This document shows positions 62,411 to 64,000 of a stretch of 64,000 bases of DNA, piece after piece. Origin of the DNA: Prorocentrum cordatum (Eukaryota > Sar > Dinophyceae > Prorocentrales > Prorocentraceae); NCBI GenBank assembly GCA_963575745.1, contig CAUYUJ010004738.1, forward strand, positions 1 through 64,000, written 5' to 3'. Every line of letters begins with the position of its first letter. Within the stretch, counting starts at the first letter, position 1. Position numbers and translations under genes: made by a program. The notes below the pieces were generated by a model. That model searched no databases, was not told where the DNA came from, and saw only the letters and a list, made by a program, of their open reading frames with translations.

Positions 62411-63084
62411 CCTCCCAAGTAGCTTACACATCAAGTTCATTGTCCATACAAGTTTCGGCCAACTCCTTGTTTCCATTGATACAAATGGGTTGTGTACGTC
62501 ACTGGATAATTGCATGGTTTTTGGCCTTCTCACCATTTCATGCTTCCAACGCTCCAAGACGGCCGAAGAGGCCCCCCAACACCGCCCCAGAGGCCCCCAA
62601 TACGACCAGAAGACGGGTCCAAGACTGCCAAAGAGGCGCCCCAGGCAGCTCCAGACCACCCAAGAATAGGCCCCAGATTAGCCCAAGAGCGGGAGCAGGA
62701 GGCCGTCAGAGACCTCCGAGAGGACTCTGGCACCCTCCAGAGGCCTCCAACACACCCCAGACCCTTGAGAGTCCCCCAAAAGAGCGCCGGCGAGGCCGTC
62801 AAAACAGCCCAAGAGAGCTTCGAGAGCCGTCCCGAGAGAGCCCGAAGAGGGAGTTTCAGATATTCCTTTTCATCAAATTACCCTGGCGACGTACCCAACC
62901 CCTGCGCAAAAGCGGGGCGCAAATAGTTTAGGATACTTTATAAGGGGGCGATGACAGAGCGAGGGTTACATATGTCTGCAGACGGAATTCGGGAGACTCG
63001 CAGGACACTGGCTACAGGAAAAGGGCTTGATAAAGCTGATGAGTTACAATTCCTGAGCACTCCTAGCCACTTCGAAAACGAGGA
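62411..63084. other. spacer between inverted arrays, no gene
   Basis: 62530-62870 carries the dispersed GGCCCCCC/CCAAGA word family; the rest is unique. No gene recognised. Confidence 0.5.
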
Positions 63085-64000
63085 TCACAGCAGGCCTCGA
63101 AAGTGGCGACAATTTCACAGATCGCAGCCCCCCAGGGATGGCGAGGTCTAATTTGAATCTGCGTGTGGCGTCACTGTGCTGGGCCCCCCAGCAGGCCGCG
63201 AAAGTGGCGACAGTTTCACAGATCGCAGCCCCCCAGGGATGGCGAGGTCCCATTTGAGTCCGCCGTGGGTACCCACTGTGCTGGGCCCCCCAGCAGGCCT
63301 CGAAAGTGGCGACAGTTTCACAGATCGCAGCCCCCCAGGGATAGCGAGGTCCCATTTGAATCCGCCGTGGGTACCCACTGTGCTGGGCCCCCCAGCAGGC
63401 CTCGAAAGTGGCGACAGTTTCACAGATCGCAGCCCCCCAGGGATGGCGAGGTCTAATTTGAATCTGCGTGTGGCGTCACTGTGCAGGGCCCCCCAGCAGG
63501 CCTCGAAAGTGGCGACAGTTTCACAGATCGCAGCCTCCAGGGGATGGCGAGGTCTCATTTGACTCTGCCCGTGGCGTCACTGCGCTGGGCCCCCCAGCAG
63601 GCCTCGAAAGTGGCGACAGTTTCACAGATCGCAGCCCCCAAGGGATGGAGAGGTCTCGTTTGAATATGCCCGTGGCGTAACTGTGCTGGGCCCCCCAGCA
63701 GGCCTCGAAAGTGGCGACAGTTTCACAGATCGCAGCCCCCCAGGGATGGCGAGGTCTCATTTGGGTCCGCGCGTGGCGTCACTGTGCTGGGCCCCCAGCA
63801 GGCCTCGAAAGTGGCGACAGTTTCACAGATCGAACCCCCCCAGGGATGGCGAGGTCTAATTTGAATCCGCGCGTCGCCCTCATTGTGCTGGGCCCCCCAG
63901 CAGGCCTCGAAAATGGCGACAGTTTCACAGATCGCAGCCCCCCAGGGATGGCGAGGTCAAATTTGAATCTGCGCGTCGCCCTCACCACTGTGCTGGGGCC
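63085..64000 (-). repeat. 102-bp satellite in inverted orientation, about 9 units, runs off the window
   Basis: Reverse complement of the 59791-62410 unit (CAGGCCTCGAAAGTGGCGAC ... CACAGATCGCAGCCCCCCAG), spacing about 100-103 bp, with GTGGCGTCACTGTGC and GTACCCACTGTGC variants. Confidence 0.95.

Overview
The window reads as a piece of a core dinoflagellate nuclear genome. The direct evidence is a complete dinoflagellate spliced-leader (DinoSL) sequence on the minus strand at 49327-49348, at the head of what looks like a reinserted processed mRNA. Supporting evidence is four introns in one host gene whose donors start GC or GA rather than GT, several tyrosine-recombinase (YR) retroelements of the type that fills dinoflagellate genomes, high GC, and very dense satellite DNA. 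The species cannot be named from the sequence.

One conserved host gene can be followed across 30 kb: the 3' part of a BRR2/SNRNP200-type spliceosomal helicase (U5 snRNP). Five short exons on the plus strand (17145-17229, 37724-37771, 42098-42148, 43831-43881, 46683-47018) join in frame and encode the last part of the C-terminal Sec63 unit, ending at a TGA. The introns are about 20.5, 4.3, 1.7 and 2.8 kb and are packed with repeats and transposons. No earlier exon was recognised in 1-17144.

Layout. 1-2990: remnant of a YR retroelement (called YR-C here), cut off in the reverse transcriptase (RT) by a satellite. 2991-8260: satellites and low-complexity DNA. 8264-14470: wreckage of a LINE-type retroelement with an ORF1-like region, an endonuclease and an RT. 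14904-15890 and 18854-21135: two copies of a composite satellite module. 17230-37723 (BRR2 intron 1): satellites plus YR element A (24723-35316), whose split direct repeats A1...B1-A2-B2 can still be seen and whose gag is interrupted by a Penelope-like element (25190-29865) with an N-terminal GIY-YIG nuclease. 35626-37452: a 330-bp direct repeat around a CGAC-rich array. 37772-46682 (introns 2-4): more tandem arrays. 47866-49348 (minus): SL-headed processed pseudogene. 50548-56986: YR element B, apparently complete and recent, with near-identical split direct repeats, a gag-like ORF, RT, RNase H, a cytosine-methyltransferase-like domain and a YR with its catalytic residues in place. 57365-64000: three tandem arrays, the last two in inverted orientation around a 0.7-kb spacer.

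Only the BRR2 exons and the ORFs of YR element B and of the Penelope-like element look potentially functional. Almost every other long open frame is a by-product of high GC or of repeat units whose length is a multiple of three. Exon boundaries and family assignments come from reading motifs by eye; no alignment or search was run.
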